Positions 24,956-34,600 are shown, counted from the stretch's first letter. The stretch: 64,000 bases of DNA from DT-110 sp964342305 (GCA_964342305.1 CAYFGK010000008.1:23305-87304), one strand, 5' to 3'. The notes: generated by a model from the sequence alone, not told the origin. Numbers and translations are program-made.

Positions 24956-25507
24956 ATGACAACCTTTATATATCATCGTTTGCAGCAAAATCGCGAGCAG
25001 GTCTTCAGGGAGTTGTACCGTTCCTGTTATCCGGCTGTCGCCAAAAAACTAAAGGATTTGGGCGCCCGGGGGGAGGATGCACGGGACATTTTCCAGGATG
25101 CGCTGATCGTACTGTACGAAAAAAGCCGGCAGGATGCCTCTTTCCGACTCGATCACCCTCGGGCCTATTTGTGTGAGGTGTCACGTCGGCTGTGGCTCCG
25201 TAAGCAGGGATCTGAGCTTCCATTGACCGCCGGAGATTCGGAGGATGACCAATTTGCTATTCCGGACGATTTCTACGCTTCTTCAACGAATGACCATCGC
25301 CTGCTCCGCTTGCTCGAACGCGCAGGCCAAAAGTGCCTGGAGATTCTGCAGGCCTTTTATTACCACGAGTGGAGCCTGGGTGAGATCACCCGGCAATTTG
25401 GGTATTCTTCAGTACGTTCCGCTACGGTTCAGAAATACAAATGCCTGGAGAAAGTGCGGGCATTTGCCCACCAAAAAACCGAAGACTATGCCGAAGCTAT
25501 GGACTAA
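24956..25507 (+). CDS. RNA polymerase sigma factor, sigma-70/ECF-like
   Basis: The 183-aa protein has sigma region 2 (about 10-85; VFRELYRSCYPAVAKKL, DARDIFQDALIVLYEKSR) and region 4 (about 120-175; CLEILQAFYYHEWSLGEITRQFGYSSVRSATVQKYKCLEKV). Region 4 is shaped like the helix-turn-helix that reads the -35 element. It is a stand-alone alternative sigma factor. The next gene overlaps its end by 20 bp and encodes a small basic protein, a typical position for a regulator or anti-sigma-like partner. Promoter target and signal are unknown. Confidence 0.88.
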   Translation: MTTFIYHRLQQNREQVFRELYRSCYPAVAKKLKDLGARGEDARDIFQDALIVLYEKSRQDASFRLDHPRAYLCEVSRRLWLRKQGSELPLTAGDSEDDQFAIPDDFYASSTNDHRLLRLLERAGQKCLEILQAFYYHEWSLGEITRQFGYSSVRSATVQKYKCLEKVRAFAHQKTEDYAEAMD

Positions 25508-25757
25508 CGCCCGACGCATTGATCGCTACCTGCGGAACCAGCTTAGTGCTCCGCAGCGGCGCTTCTTCGAGTTCCGGCTCGGGCAGGACCCTTTTTTGCG
25601 AAAGCAAGTACAAACCCAACGGCGCCTGTACCAACTGATACGACTTACCGGACGCAGGGCCCTGAAGCGGGATCTTCGCCGGGTACACCACGATATGATG
25701 CATCAACCGGGGGAAGGCCAACTGCAAAGAAGGATCGAGCAGGTGTTCGGAAGATAG
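25488..25757 (+). CDS. Small basic protein overlapping the sigma factor gene
   Basis: This 89-aa protein starts at ATG 25488, 20 bp before the sigma factor stop in another frame, so it is probably translationally coupled. It is Arg/Gln-rich (RRIDRYLRNQLSAPQRRFFEFRLGQDPFLRKQVQTQ). The segment RYLRNQLSAPQRRFFEFRL resembles the start of Bacteroidota anti-sigma-like proteins (helix followed by a loop), but there is no transmembrane helix. Its job as sigma regulator is inferred only from position. No known domain is recognised. Confidence 0.65.
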   Translation: MPKLWTNARRIDRYLRNQLSAPQRRFFEFRLGQDPFLRKQVQTQRRLYQLIRLTGRRALKRDLRRVHHDMMHQPGEGQLQRRIEQVFGR

Positions 25758-25794
25758 GATGAGGTTTATGCCTCACTGCGTTGCGGCAGGTTGG

Positions 25795-25880
25795 TCAGAT
25801 TAAGGTTTCCGCCTTCATTACATTTCGGCAGGTTAAGGTTCAGGCTTTTGCCTTCTCTGCGTTGCGGCGGGCAGAGCAGG
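25795..25880 (+). repeat. AGGTT/TTTCGGCAGG repeat, copy 2
   Basis: TTAAGGTTTCCGCCTTCATT, then TTTCGGCAGGTTAAGGTT, parallel to 13795-13885. It sits in the non-coding 25758-26057 together with GCGTTGCGGC words. Nothing coding is seen in the rest of this gap. Confidence 0.45.
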
Positions 25881-26057
25881 TGGAGGCTATTTCAGTCAAG
25901 ACTATCTGGAGGCGGAGGTATCGCATCTTTACGTTCCCACCTCCAGTTTAACACATACTACTACCACATAACACTTTATTAATCAACCCAATGGGATCTT
26001 CATTGGTCGTGTCACCAACGACAGGCCCTGGGCTTCCCATGCCAAAAATCATGGTTT

Positions 26058-26711
26058 ATGTTCCATATCGAAAACAGTACCATCCCCATGGTGGTGGACG
26101 CCAGCGACCGGGCCGAACGCGCCTACGACATTTACAGCCTGCTGCTCAAAGAGCGCATCGTGTTTCTGGGGTCGGGTATCAATGATCAGATTGCCAATCT
26201 GGTCGTAGCCCAATTGCTGTACCTCGACAGCCAGAGTCAGTCGCTACCTATTCAGTTGTACATTAATAGTCCTGGCGGTGTAGTCTACGCCGGGCTGGCT
26301 ATTTACGATACCATGCGGATGATCAAAGCGCCCGTTCACACCACGGCCATCGGGGTGACGGCCAGTATGGGCACTGTGCTACTCTCGGCCGGTGAGAAAG
26401 GGAATCGCTACGCCCTGCCACACGCGACCATTCACATGCACCCGGCGGGCGGCGGCTCGCAGGGTTATACGGAGGATGTACGTATCGCCTACCACGAGCA
26501 GGAGCGCATCGAGAAGCAACTCTTCACCATCGTGGGCAACAATACGGGCCATACCTGGCAGGAGATCGAGGAGGATTTTCGGCGCGACCGCTTTATGAAT
26601 GCCCTGGAAGCTCAGGAATACGGTTTGATAGATAACATTATGGGGGATACGGATACGTTGGTGTGGTTGGAGCGAACCTCGATTCAGTTGCAATTGGGTT
26701 CTTCTAAGTAA
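26058..26711 (+). CDS. clpP: ATP-dependent Clp protease proteolytic subunit
   Basis: The 217-aa protein is a ClpP serine peptidase, the barrel that degrades proteins unfolded by ClpX or ClpA-type ATPases. Features are YSLLLKERIVFLGSGIND, LYINSPGGVVYAGLAIYDTM, the nucleophile in VTASMGTVLLSAGEKG (Ser about 106), the His in HATIHMHP (about 131) and the Asp region in RRDRFMNALEAQEYGLID. The catalytic triad therefore looks intact. HMHPAGGG replaces the more usual HQPLGG, so this could be a second paralogue. No trigger factor or ClpX gene is adjacent. Its TAA stop starts a CCCGTACGGG repeat. Confidence 0.9.
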   Translation: MFHIENSTIPMVVDASDRAERAYDIYSLLLKERIVFLGSGINDQIANLVVAQLLYLDSQSQSLPIQLYINSPGGVVYAGLAIYDTMRMIKAPVHTTAIGVTASMGTVLLSAGEKGNRYALPHATIHMHPAGGGSQGYTEDVRIAYHEQERIEKQLFTIVGNNTGHTWQEIEEDFRRDRFMNALEAQEYGLIDNIMGDTDTLVWLERTSIQLQLGSSK

Positions 26712-26790
26712 GATCGCTCGCCCGTACGGGCTCGCTATTTGATCATTCCCCGTACGGGTCATTTTTAGACCGTTCGCGGGCTCACTAATA
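26709..26790 (+). repeat. Stop-codon-anchored CCCGTACGGG repeat, copy 1 (two units)
   Basis: Starting at the clpP stop: TAAGATCGCTC, CCCGTACGGG, then GATCATTC, CCCGTACGGG, TCATTTTTAGACCGTTCGCGGGCTCAC. Related copies start at the stops of the HD gene (29121, - strand) and rsmI (38936, - strand). The palindrome followed by a T-run suggests termination. The rest of 26791-27130 is non-coding, with only an ATTGAGCACCGAGCACTGAGC word (26940) that recurs near 38750 and 38817. Confidence 0.75.
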
Positions 26791-27130
26791 GTAATAAGAC
26801 TGGTGCACGATCCTTCCCCGCCCGCCGGAGCCCTGAAGAAAGGGAGAATTGGGGAGTTGGGGAAAGGGATTCGATTCAGCGGATAAGGAGTGTTACGTCC
26901 TGTAAAGTCTGCATTTGGTTTTAATGACCAAAGGTTTCATTGAGCACCGAGCACTGAGCATTGTCCACTCCCTTCCCTCGTAGAAACGATCAGCATTTAT
27001 GCAAATCGAGGGTGTCTTTAAGCCCTGGCCTGAGGTCAGTACCTACTTTCTCTATAGTCCCTGAGGTCCCTTTATTCCCTTCAGTCACCCGCGCTCGACG
27101 CTCCATGCACTGCGCCATAAGCTACAGCGG

Positions 27131-27709
27131 CTACTGAGGATCGACCACCTTGGCTACCCGCTGGCGCAGCTCCGGCAGCAGCTCCTCGGCAAACCAGGGG
27201 TTTTTCTTGAGCCAGATGTTGTTGCGGGGCGAAGGATGAGGCAGCACCATGTATTGGGGCAGGTACTCGTGGAAGGAGCGTACCGTTTCAGTGAGGGTAC
27301 GCTTTTTCTGTCTCTGGAGATAGTACCCCTGGGCGTAGGAACCAATTAGCAGAATGAGCTCCAGTTCCTTCATTTGATCGAATAGCTGCTGGTGCCAGGT
27401 CGGTGCACATTCAGGACGTGGTGGGAGATCACCCGATTTTCCGGTGCCAGGAAAGCAGAAGCCCATGGGGATGAGGGCCAGGATCTTGGGGTCGTAAAAC
27501 TGTTCAGTGGTGACACCCAGCCAGTCGCGCAGGCGTTCACCGCTTTTATCGTCCCAGGGAATGCCGGTTTCGTGGACGATGCGTCCGGGAGCCTGGCCAA
27601 TTACGGCAATCTTACTCTTGGGGTGTGCTGCCATCACCGGATTGGGGCCGGCGGGCAGGTCGGATACACAAATGGTACAGGCGCGTATGTCGGAGAGCAG
27701 TTGATCCAT
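27131..27709 (-). CDS. Uracil-DNA glycosylase family protein
   Basis: The 192-aa protein shows the UDG-superfamily motif 1 as VIGQAPGRIVHETG with IPWDDKSGERLRDWLG, and motif 2 as LPHPSPRNN near the C-terminus. It resembles the small family of uracil-DNA glycosylase-like proteins (COG1573 relatives). An Fe-S-type cysteine pair (CTICVSDLPAGPNP) lies near the N-terminus, at residues 11 and 14. Members remove uracil from DNA. The missing typical HPSAL points to a divergent subfamily, so substrate specificity is uncertain. It stands alone on the strand. Confidence 0.85.
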   Translation of the reverse strand: MDQLLSDIRACTICVSDLPAGPNPVMAAHPKSKIAVIGQAPGRIVHETGIPWDDKSGERLRDWLGVTTEQFYDPKILALIPMGFCFPGTGKSGDLPPRPECAPTWHQQLFDQMKELELILLIGSYAQGYYLQRQKKRTLTETVRSFHEYLPQYMVLPHPSPRNNIWLKKNPWFAEELLPELRQRVAKVVDPQ

Positions 27710-27760
27710 AGAATCTCCAGTATACAGATTCTTCGGTACGAAATGCTTACCAAATTGTCC

Positions 27761-28819
27761 TTATTCCTTCTCCTGCGCACCCCACACCAGATCGATCATT
27801 TTATAGAAATCGCCTTGATTGTAGGAATATTCCTGCTCGGTATCTACCCGATGCACCAGCACCAGTTTGGAGGCCGGGTAAACGCCCAGCATATGGATGC
27901 CTACCCCGGTATGGAAAAAAGATTTGGTGGTACGGTTTTCATTAGGGACCAACACATACCAAAGCATACCGTAGGCAATCCCGTAACCGGGATTATACAG
28001 GGAGTAGGGACGGGTGGAAGCCTCGATCCAACCGGGATCGATCAACTGCTCATCACCCCAGCGGCCATTTTGGAGGTAGAGTTGACCGTAGCGCGCCAGG
28101 TCGCGGGTCGACATCCGAAAATGGTAAGCCGGGTATTTCGACTTGCCCAACTCGTATTGATATACACCACTGGTATGTGGAATGGTATCTACCTCCGATT
28201 CGCCATCGATGTCGGCATACTCGCCGGTAAAATCCTGCATGCCCAGGGGTTGGGCGATCCGTTCGTGAAATACCGAGAACAGGGATGTATCCATGGCTTC
28301 TTCCAGAATATGCCCGGCTATATTGAAGTCCCAATTGTTGTAGTAGTAATAGGTGCCCGGTGCGTGGCTCCCCCGCTCTGGTTTGCCCTGCAGCATACCC
28401 TCGCTGGTCGCTGCCGCCGGCACGTACACACCCGAACGTGATTTCAGCACATCGGCTACCCGGGCCTGTTTTTCGGCCTCGGTCAGGGGGTGCACATCGT
28501 CGATGCCCAGCTCGGCCAGGGTGCTGTTGGTATCGATCTTACCCTCGGTCACGGCAATGCCGATTACACTATTCAGCAGAGCCTTTCGCATAGAGTGGAT
28601 CACGTGCGGCCGGTCAACCTCGCCGTATTCAAAAATAACCTCCCCGTCTACCACGATCATCAGGGAGGACGAACCACTCTCCTCCAGGTGTTGGCGAAGG
28701 GTATCGAGCTTCTTGGCGGAAAAACCGTGTTTACCGGGCGCTGCGTAGGGAAATGACTGGGCGGATGCGAATGATGTTACTATTGTGAGGCTTAGGAAAA
28801 GCAAGAGATTTCTGATCAT
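27761..28819 (-). CDS. Secreted serine hydrolase, beta-lactamase/PBP4-like fold
   Basis: The 352-aa protein starts at ATG 28819 with a signal peptide (MIRNLLLFLSLTIVTSFASA-Q). Class C beta-lactamase-type motifs are the nucleophile in HSMRKALLNS (SxxK), the YxN in YYNNWDFN and the HTG in SFFHTGVGI. The fold is shared by esterases, D-aminopeptidases and beta-lactamases. The FHTG and PGYGIAYGMLWYV segments match the group usually annotated serine hydrolase in Bacteroidota, so antibiotic hydrolysis is not implied. The hairpin word TTTTTGCTTTCGCAAAAA lies 14 bp upstream of the start. Confidence 0.88.
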   Translation of the reverse strand: MIRNLLLFLSLTIVTSFASAQSFPYAAPGKHGFSAKKLDTLRQHLEESGSSSLMIVVDGEVIFEYGEVDRPHVIHSMRKALLNSVIGIAVTEGKIDTNSTLAELGIDDVHPLTEAEKQARVADVLKSRSGVYVPAAATSEGMLQGKPERGSHAPGTYYYYNNWDFNIAGHILEEAMDTSLFSVFHERIAQPLGMQDFTGEYADIDGESEVDTIPHTSGVYQYELGKSKYPAYHFRMSTRDLARYGQLYLQNGRWGDEQLIDPGWIEASTRPYSLYNPGYGIAYGMLWYVLVPNENRTTKSFFHTGVGIHMLGVYPASKLVLVHRVDTEQEYSYNQGDFYKMIDLVWGAQEKE

Positions 28820-29068
28820 GCTTATTTTTTGATTTTTGCTTTCGCAAAAAGACGGATTGATAACTCGGATTGGTACAGCGTATATAATGACAGGTTCGCT
28901 TATCATTTGGCTGCATCATTGCCAAGAAATGGTACTCAATGATGAAGCCATTGAATATGAAATGTTCCTTGAATAAACCAGTCGAAGCCTCTTTCCAGCT
29001 CTCCAATTCGCCCATTCTTCCTGACTTCGATGTCAGAGAAGACTAAGGGTACACGTACATCTTGCTAT

Positions 29069-29121
29069 GAAAAGCGAGCCCGCGAGTGGTCTAAAAGTGG
29101 CCCGTACGGGGAATGGTCTTA
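29069..29121 (-). repeat. Stop-codon-anchored CCCGTACGGG repeat, copy 2 (one unit)
   Basis: On the - strand it reads TAAGACCATTC, CCCGTACGGG, CCACTTTTAGACCACTCGCGGGCTCGC. The initial TAA is the stop of the HD-domain gene. Same order and orientation relative to the gene as at clpP and rsmI. The rest of 28820-29068 holds no gene that I can support. Confidence 0.75.
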
Positions 29122-29724
29122 CAAGAACGATAACTCCCACTTTAAATTATTCCGGGCCTGTTTTTCAAATAAAGCCCGGAAATACTCGGTCTTATAGATC
29201 GAATCAAGTCCCAGGAAATGATCGATCACTTTCTTTCTGCCCGGCTTGTATAGCAGGTCCGGAAAGATGCGGTATTCTTTTCTGATTTGCTGGGTATACA
29301 ATTCGTATCGTTCCCGCTCAGATCCAAGAATACCCAGATCCATATCGAGCAGGTAATTACAGTCAGGGTCATCCGACCAATGGTGCTGTTTCGTGGCTTG
29401 AATATGTCGCACACACCGCTCTACCCGCTCCGGTGCCACGCCCAGATCCGCCAGGACTTTTTTGGCGAAAGCCGCTGACTGCTCCTCATTGTCCTTGCGG
29501 AAGACTTGGTAGATGATATCATGGTAGAAAATGGCCCAATCGATCACTTCCCGGTCGTCTAGTTGATCCGACACCTGATCGGCCCACTGGAACATAGTTT
29601 TCAAATGCTCCAGAGTGTGGTAGTGGCGCCCCTTACCGGAATAGGCTTGTTCGATGTCGGCCCAACCGGGCTTTTTTCCCGAATAAGTACCAAGTAACTG
29701 CTCGAATCGTTGCTGCAAGTTCAT
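29119..29724 (-). CDS. HD-domain predicted metal-dependent phosphohydrolase
   Basis: The 201-aa protein carries HD-superfamily motifs: the His pair in GRHYHTLEHL (about residue 34), HD in IFYHDIIYQ (68-69), HIQATKQH and the Asp in LDMDLGILG. It resembles the COG4339 group of predicted phosphohydrolases, whose substrates are not defined. It starts 3 bp after the amidohydrolase stop and is probably the third gene of the ACT-amidohydrolase-HD operon. The neighbours suggest a small-molecule role, but this is inference. Confidence 0.8.
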   Translation of the reverse strand: MNLQQRFEQLLGTYSGKKPGWADIEQAYSGKGRHYHTLEHLKTMFQWADQVSDQLDDREVIDWAIFYHDIIYQVFRKDNEEQSAAFAKKVLADLGVAPERVERCVRHIQATKQHHWSDDPDCNYLLDMDLGILGSERERYELYTQQIRKEYRIFPDLLYKPGRKKVIDHFLGLDSIYKTEYFRALFEKQARNNLKWELSFL

Positions 29725-29727
29725 CGG

Positions 29728-31071
29728 CTACTGTTGTACCCGTCCATTTTTAAGCACCATTTCAATCGAACGGGAATTCCGAATATCCGCCAGTGGATTG
29801 TTTTTCAGCAAGACCATATTAGCCACCTTGCCTACTTCCAGGGTCCCCAGGTCATCGTCCACCTCGAGCATGCGGGCGGCATTGATGGTGGCCATGCGCA
29901 GCACCTCGGCCGGGGTCATGCCTCCGAGCACCAGCAACTCCAATTCTTCGTGCATACTGTGGCCCGGCAGGTTGAAGGTATTCCCCACATCAGTACCGGT
30001 CACCAGGTTAAAACCACGATCCTGTAATAGCCGCAGATCCTCAACCTGAAAGGTAAACATATCGGCCAGGGAGGGTTCAGTTTTCCCGGTAACTTCTGTA
30101 TAATAACTGTAGAACTCTTCTGCGATCGCTTTTTTCTGCGGACTGTATAGTTCGGCAAAAGGTTCATCGCCGTACTGCTCCCGCAATCCGGCCTCTTCCA
30201 CCCATTCCGGAAACTTTGGATACAAAAAGCTCTTGTCGATCATAAATGTGGTCACCAAGTGGTACTCACGGCCGTCCAGTTTGGCCAGCAAGGCCGAATC
30301 ACGCCGTGCATCCAGGTCGATACCCGTAAAATGCAGGAACTCGGTAATGCCGGCATCAATGGCCATTTCAAACTCCAGATTATCGCTCACGTGGGTAAAT
30401 ACCCGCAGGCCATGCCTGGCGGCTTGCCTTTCTACCTGATTGACGAATTCGCGGGGCATGCGTTGCACAAAGGGCGGATGGGGACCATCTTCAATGGTAA
30501 GCTTGATACCATCAATGGGCTTTTTGGCGACCTCCTCCACCAACTCCGTGATCTGTTGCGTATCGCGCAGGAAGTAGACCGTTTCGCCCTCGACCCATCT
30601 TGGAGTGGGGTAGGTCTTCACCGGATGTCGTCCTTCCATGGAGAAATGTTGGCTGGTGTGAAAGACCTTAGGTGCCGGCAGGGAATCTTGTTCGCCCATG
30701 GCCCGCATATCGGCGTAATAAGCATCGGTACAGGTGCTTCCTCCGGGGATGAGCACTGATGTTACGCCGTGCTCCATAAATTTCGGAAAGTCGCGCTGGT
30801 AATCGGTGGTGTGTACGTGGGCATCCCAGAGTCCTGGAATCAGGTACATACCCGTACCATCAATGGATTCCTTTGCCGCCCCATCGGCCTGGTTGGAAAT
30901 ATGGGCAATACGCCCGTCCAGCAGGTACACGTATGCTCCCCGGTGCAGGGTGTCATCTATGCCATCCCAGAGGTTGACGTTTTCTAGCAGCAGGTCATAC
31001 GTACGGATAGAGTCAGTGGAACAAGCCGCTCCCAGGAAGGCAAGCAGCATGATAAAATGGATTGTTTTCAT
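29728..31071 (-). CDS. Amidohydrolase-superfamily lipoprotein
   Basis: The 447-aa protein begins at ATG 31071, which overlaps the stop of the upstream ACT-domain gene (TAATG). It has a lipoprotein signal with lipobox LGAAC (Cys17). The metal-binding HxH is in LWDAHVHTTD, with ligands likely in KLTIEDGPH, GLRVFTHVSD and the Asp of LVTGTDVGNTF. The C-terminal beta-sandwich ends in GRVQQ after GTLEVGKVANMVLLKNNPL, as in imidazolonepropionase-like amidohydrolases. The likely substrate is a cyclic amide or peptide outside the inner membrane, not identifiable here. The HD gene follows 3 bp later. Confidence 0.85.
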   Translation of the reverse strand: MKTIHFIMLLAFLGAACSTDSIRTYDLLLENVNLWDGIDDTLHRGAYVYLLDGRIAHISNQADGAAKESIDGTGMYLIPGLWDAHVHTTDYQRDFPKFMEHGVTSVLIPGGSTCTDAYYADMRAMGEQDSLPAPKVFHTSQHFSMEGRHPVKTYPTPRWVEGETVYFLRDTQQITELVEEVAKKPIDGIKLTIEDGPHPPFVQRMPREFVNQVERQAARHGLRVFTHVSDNLEFEMAIDAGITEFLHFTGIDLDARRDSALLAKLDGREYHLVTTFMIDKSFLYPKFPEWVEEAGLREQYGDEPFAELYSPQKKAIAEEFYSYYTEVTGKTEPSLADMFTFQVEDLRLLQDRGFNLVTGTDVGNTFNLPGHSMHEELELLVLGGMTPAEVLRMATINAARMLEVDDDLGTLEVGKVANMVLLKNNPLADIRNSRSIEMVLKNGRVQQ

Positions 31072-31442
31072 TACTCGGTTTTTGAGAGGTCTTGCAGACA
31101 AGCGATTGCCTGTACTCTTTGATCATAAGGTACAAACAAATGATCATGAAAATACCCGGCCACCACGTTACAGCTTATTCCGGCTTCCGCCAAAACGCGT
31201 GATACTTCAGCGGTTAGCCCTACGTCTGTCAATTCGGAAAACACTTCCAGCGTAATGCGAGCCGCAATGAAGGTAAATGGTATATGATACTCTTCGGCTA
31301 CCGACTGAGGGAGGATCAGCGTTGTACCCTCCTTTTCCCGAATTTGGGCAAAAGCATGTTGCAACACCTCCACATTGCCCTGGTGTAAGAGGGTGAAGAC
31401 GTAAGGACTTGCATCTAGAGATGGTTGCAGGCTCTTAAACAT
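31071..31442 (-). CDS. ACT-domain protein (COG3602-like)
   Basis: The 123-aa protein consists of two short ACT-like modules (about residues 1-62 and 63-123; ILPQSVAEEYHIPFTFIAARITLEVFSELTDVGLTAEVSRVLAEAGISCNVVAGYFHDHLFVPYDQ). It matches the family of amino-acid-binding ACT proteins of the COG3602/CASTOR type. It may sense an amino acid or its derivative; the ligand is unknown. Its stop overlaps the amidohydrolase start by one base, which points to co-translation. A 24-bp perfect palindrome lies 15 bp upstream of its start. Confidence 0.8.
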   Translation of the reverse strand: MFKSLQPSLDASPYVFTLLHQGNVEVLQHAFAQIREKEGTTLILPQSVAEEYHIPFTFIAARITLEVFSELTDVGLTAEVSRVLAEAGISCNVVAGYFHDHLFVPYDQRVQAIACLQDLSKTE

Positions 31443-31453
31443 GGTGCAATTTC

Positions 31454-31486
31454 ACTGAGGAGGTCACTTAAGTGACCTCCTAAAGT
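31454..31486. repeat. Stop-anchored palindrome family, free copy 2 in the ACT-operon leader
   Basis: AGGAGGTCACTT/AAGTGACCTCCT forms a perfect 24-bp palindrome at 31458-31481. It lies 12-44 bp upstream of the ACT start. It is either an operator or the same gene-end element without a gene. Confidence 0.65.
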
Positions 31487-31495
31487 AATAATCAA

Positions 31496-31515
31496 TATCA
31501 ATTTTAAAATTGATA
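31496..31515. promoter_or_regulatory. AT-rich 20-bp perfect palindrome
   Basis: TATCAATTTTAAAATTGATA is its own reverse complement. It lies upstream of the ACT-amidohydrolase-HD operon and about 100 bp past the sortilin-like gene end. A regulator site is a guess from shape and position only. Confidence 0.4.
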
Positions 31516-31586
31516 GAGAAAAAAGCTACTACCTGTCAAAAATCAGTATAAAAAACCAAACAATTTAACAATACTGCGTATTTACA

Positions 31587-31618
31587 CTTGACCTCCTCAC
31601 CTAAGTGAGCTCCTCAGT
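31587..31618 (-). repeat. Stop-anchored palindrome family, copy 3 (one arm degenerate)
   Basis: On the - strand it reads ACTGAGGAGCTCACTTAGGTGAGG. TGA is the stop codon of the sortilin-like gene 31614-34841. The same start at the same codon position occurs at the hydrolase gene end (23139). Confidence 0.65.
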
Positions 31619-34600
31619 ATTTCAACGTATACGGCACATAAGGCGCCCCTGCCTCCTGCAATTGCTCCATCAAAGCCGGCCACTGTTCCTCCAACAAATC
31701 CATCACCCGTTGCTTGATTGGAGCAAACTGGCGACGCACGATCGCCAGGTTATCCCGGTGGGTCTTAGTCGGAGCTGAGGTGGTGTTGTACTGCTGATAA
31801 TTGACCGTGCGAATACGGCTGCTGACCGTTAGTTCCTGGTCGATTTCCAGCGCACGGGCTACCGGGTCACCGTTCAGGTCTTCGCGTATGCTGGCCAGGG
31901 TATCCGCCACCGATTGGTAGGCGCGGAATAGTCCCTTCTGATCCTGTTCGGTCTGCATAATCGCAGCTTCAATGTGTCGCAGTTGATCCGCAAGCTCGCC
32001 CAGCCGATTATTCACCCGTGATACTTCCTGGTTCATCATGGCCACCTCGCGCTGAAAAGCCGTCTTGGCTTCCCGGTCGGGAGCAGGTAAAACCGTATTG
32101 CCGAGCGCCTTCACTGTAAAGGATGTCGAATACCCCATGGGAATGAACTCGTCGCGATGATACAATTCCATCACTACGGAGTACGTGCCGGGAGCAACCA
32201 GATTTCCCGAACTATTACGCCTCGGACGCACCGGATCAACGGACGCGTACCGCATATCCCACTCCATACGCTGCAGGCCGGCGCGGGGGGACTGCTTAAG
32301 CTTACGCACAATATTTCCCTCGTCGTCGGTAATCGTGAACAGTAAATACGGATCCAACTCATCGCGTTCGGCTCGCAGTTCGTCGTAGGTCGGCATAGTA
32401 CCGGCCTGGTCATCCTTACGTGCCTGGCTATCCGCTTTTTTTCGCTCGGATTCGAGGGTAGCGGGTGATTCCTTTACGTAATAGGTGATCATAGCCACCG
32501 GACCCAGGTTGTCGCCCCGGTAATACGAATGTCCCTGAAAACCATTCCCCGAGCGCCCCAGTGGGCTTTTCTCGAGATATAACCACGGGTCACGCACGCT
32601 CATCAGGGCACCTGGCTCGTCGAGCACATCGGGCAGGGTACGCAGGCTGCTGTAGTCGTCCAGCACGTAAAAACCCCGGCCAAAGGTGGCGAGTACCAGA
32701 TCGTCTTCGCGGGGATGAATGGCCATATCGCGCACCGCAATGGTCGGTAAACCTCCCTTTAGTTGCTTCCATTCGTTACCACCTTCGGTCGTGAAGAATA
32801 CCCCAAATTCGGTCCCTACGAAAAGCAGGTCCTCCGATTCGTGGTCCTCGGCCAGACTGTAGGCCGAGCCCTTTTCCGGCAGATTACCCTGGATAGCCTC
32901 CCAGGTGTTCCCCATATCGGTCGATTTGTATACGTAGGGCTTGAAGTCCCCGTATTTGTGGTGGTTGAAGGCCGCATACATGGTACTGGGGTCGTGTTGG
33001 GACGCCAGTACGAAGTTGACGTAGGTGCGCTCCGGTACTCCGGGAATATTATCGACCTCCCGCCAGGTATCTCCGCCATCCGTGGTGATCTGGATCAGAC
33101 CGTCGTCGGTACCGACGATCAGGATCTCCTCATTCAGGGGCGACTCGTGAAAGGCTACGATGGTGCCGTAGGGCGAGGTCGACTGGTGTTTGGCCACGGC
33201 ATCCATTCCCCAGATACGGCCCATCACCGGTAGTTCGTTGCGATTGATCTGGCGGGTCAGATCATCGCTGACCACCTCCCAGCTATTGCCGCGATCGTCA
33301 CTGCGGAACAATTTGTTAGCCGCAAAGTAGATGCGGCCTTCCTCGTGCGCACTTACGTGCAAAGGGGCATCCCAATTCCACCGATAGTCGTTCTCCCCTT
33401 CGCGGGCAATGGGCTTGATCCCCAGTTCTTCGCCACTACTGCGGTCGTAGCGTACCAAACCTCCGTACTGGGACTGGGCATACACGATGTCGGGGTTATT
33501 GGGATCGATCTGCGACTCGAAGCCGTCGCCACCGTGGGTCATATACCAATCGTGGTTAGGTATACCATTCTCTGATGTAGTCCTCGAAGGGCCTCCCATG
33601 CTAAAGTTATCCTGGGTACCACCGTAAATATTGTAGAAGGGCTCATCATTGTCGAGAGCCACTTTATAAAACTGCGTAACCGGCAGGTTGGGTTTATAGT
33701 GCCAGGTACTGGCCCGGTCGTAAGATTCGTAGATACCGCCGTCGCAACCGGCCAGCAGGTGCTCGGGATCATCGGGGTCGATCCAGAGGGCGTGGTTGTC
33801 TACGTGTTTGTAGCCTTCACCCACTGCCTGGAAAGTCTTTCCGCCATCGTCGGTGTACTGCATGTAAGTATCCATTGCGTACACCCGGTCGGGATCAACG
33901 GGATCGGCCACGATCTCCTGATAATACAAGCCGGATGTACTATATCCGCTCTGACGCTGCCAGCTGGCACCCAGGTCGGTTGATTTGTAAAACCCGCCCC
34001 GGCCCTCTGCCGCTTCCACAATAGCGTAGGTGATATCCGGATTGGCCGGTGAAATGGCCAGTCCGATCCGCCCCAGATCACCACCGGGCAGTCCGCGCTG
34101 GGATTTCACCCAGGTCTCGCCACGGTCCGTGCTTTTGTACAGCGCCGATCCGGGTCCGCCACCAAAGTAGGTGAATACGTGTCGGCGGCGTTGGTAGGCC
34201 GTTGCAAACAAAACATCGGGATTAGTAGGGTGCTGCACCACCTGACTTACTCCGGTGTGCTCGTCGATCTCCAGAGTGTTTCGCCAGGTCTCGCCACCGT
34301 CGTCGGAAATGTAGACTCCCCGTTCGCCGCCCTCGCTCCACAGAGGGCCCATGGCGGCTACGTACACGCGGTTCGGATCGTCGGGATCGACGACGATGGA
34401 ACCAATATGGTTAGACTCTTTCAGGCCCATATTTTTCCAGGACTTGCCGCCGTCCATCGACTTATAAACACCATCTCCGTAGGCGACGCTACGTTGGCCG
34501 TTATTTTCACCGGTGCCAACCCACACTTCGCTATAATTGTGGGGACTCAGAGTTACCACTCCGGTCGAATACACCGGCTGACTATCGAATAAAGGAGTGA

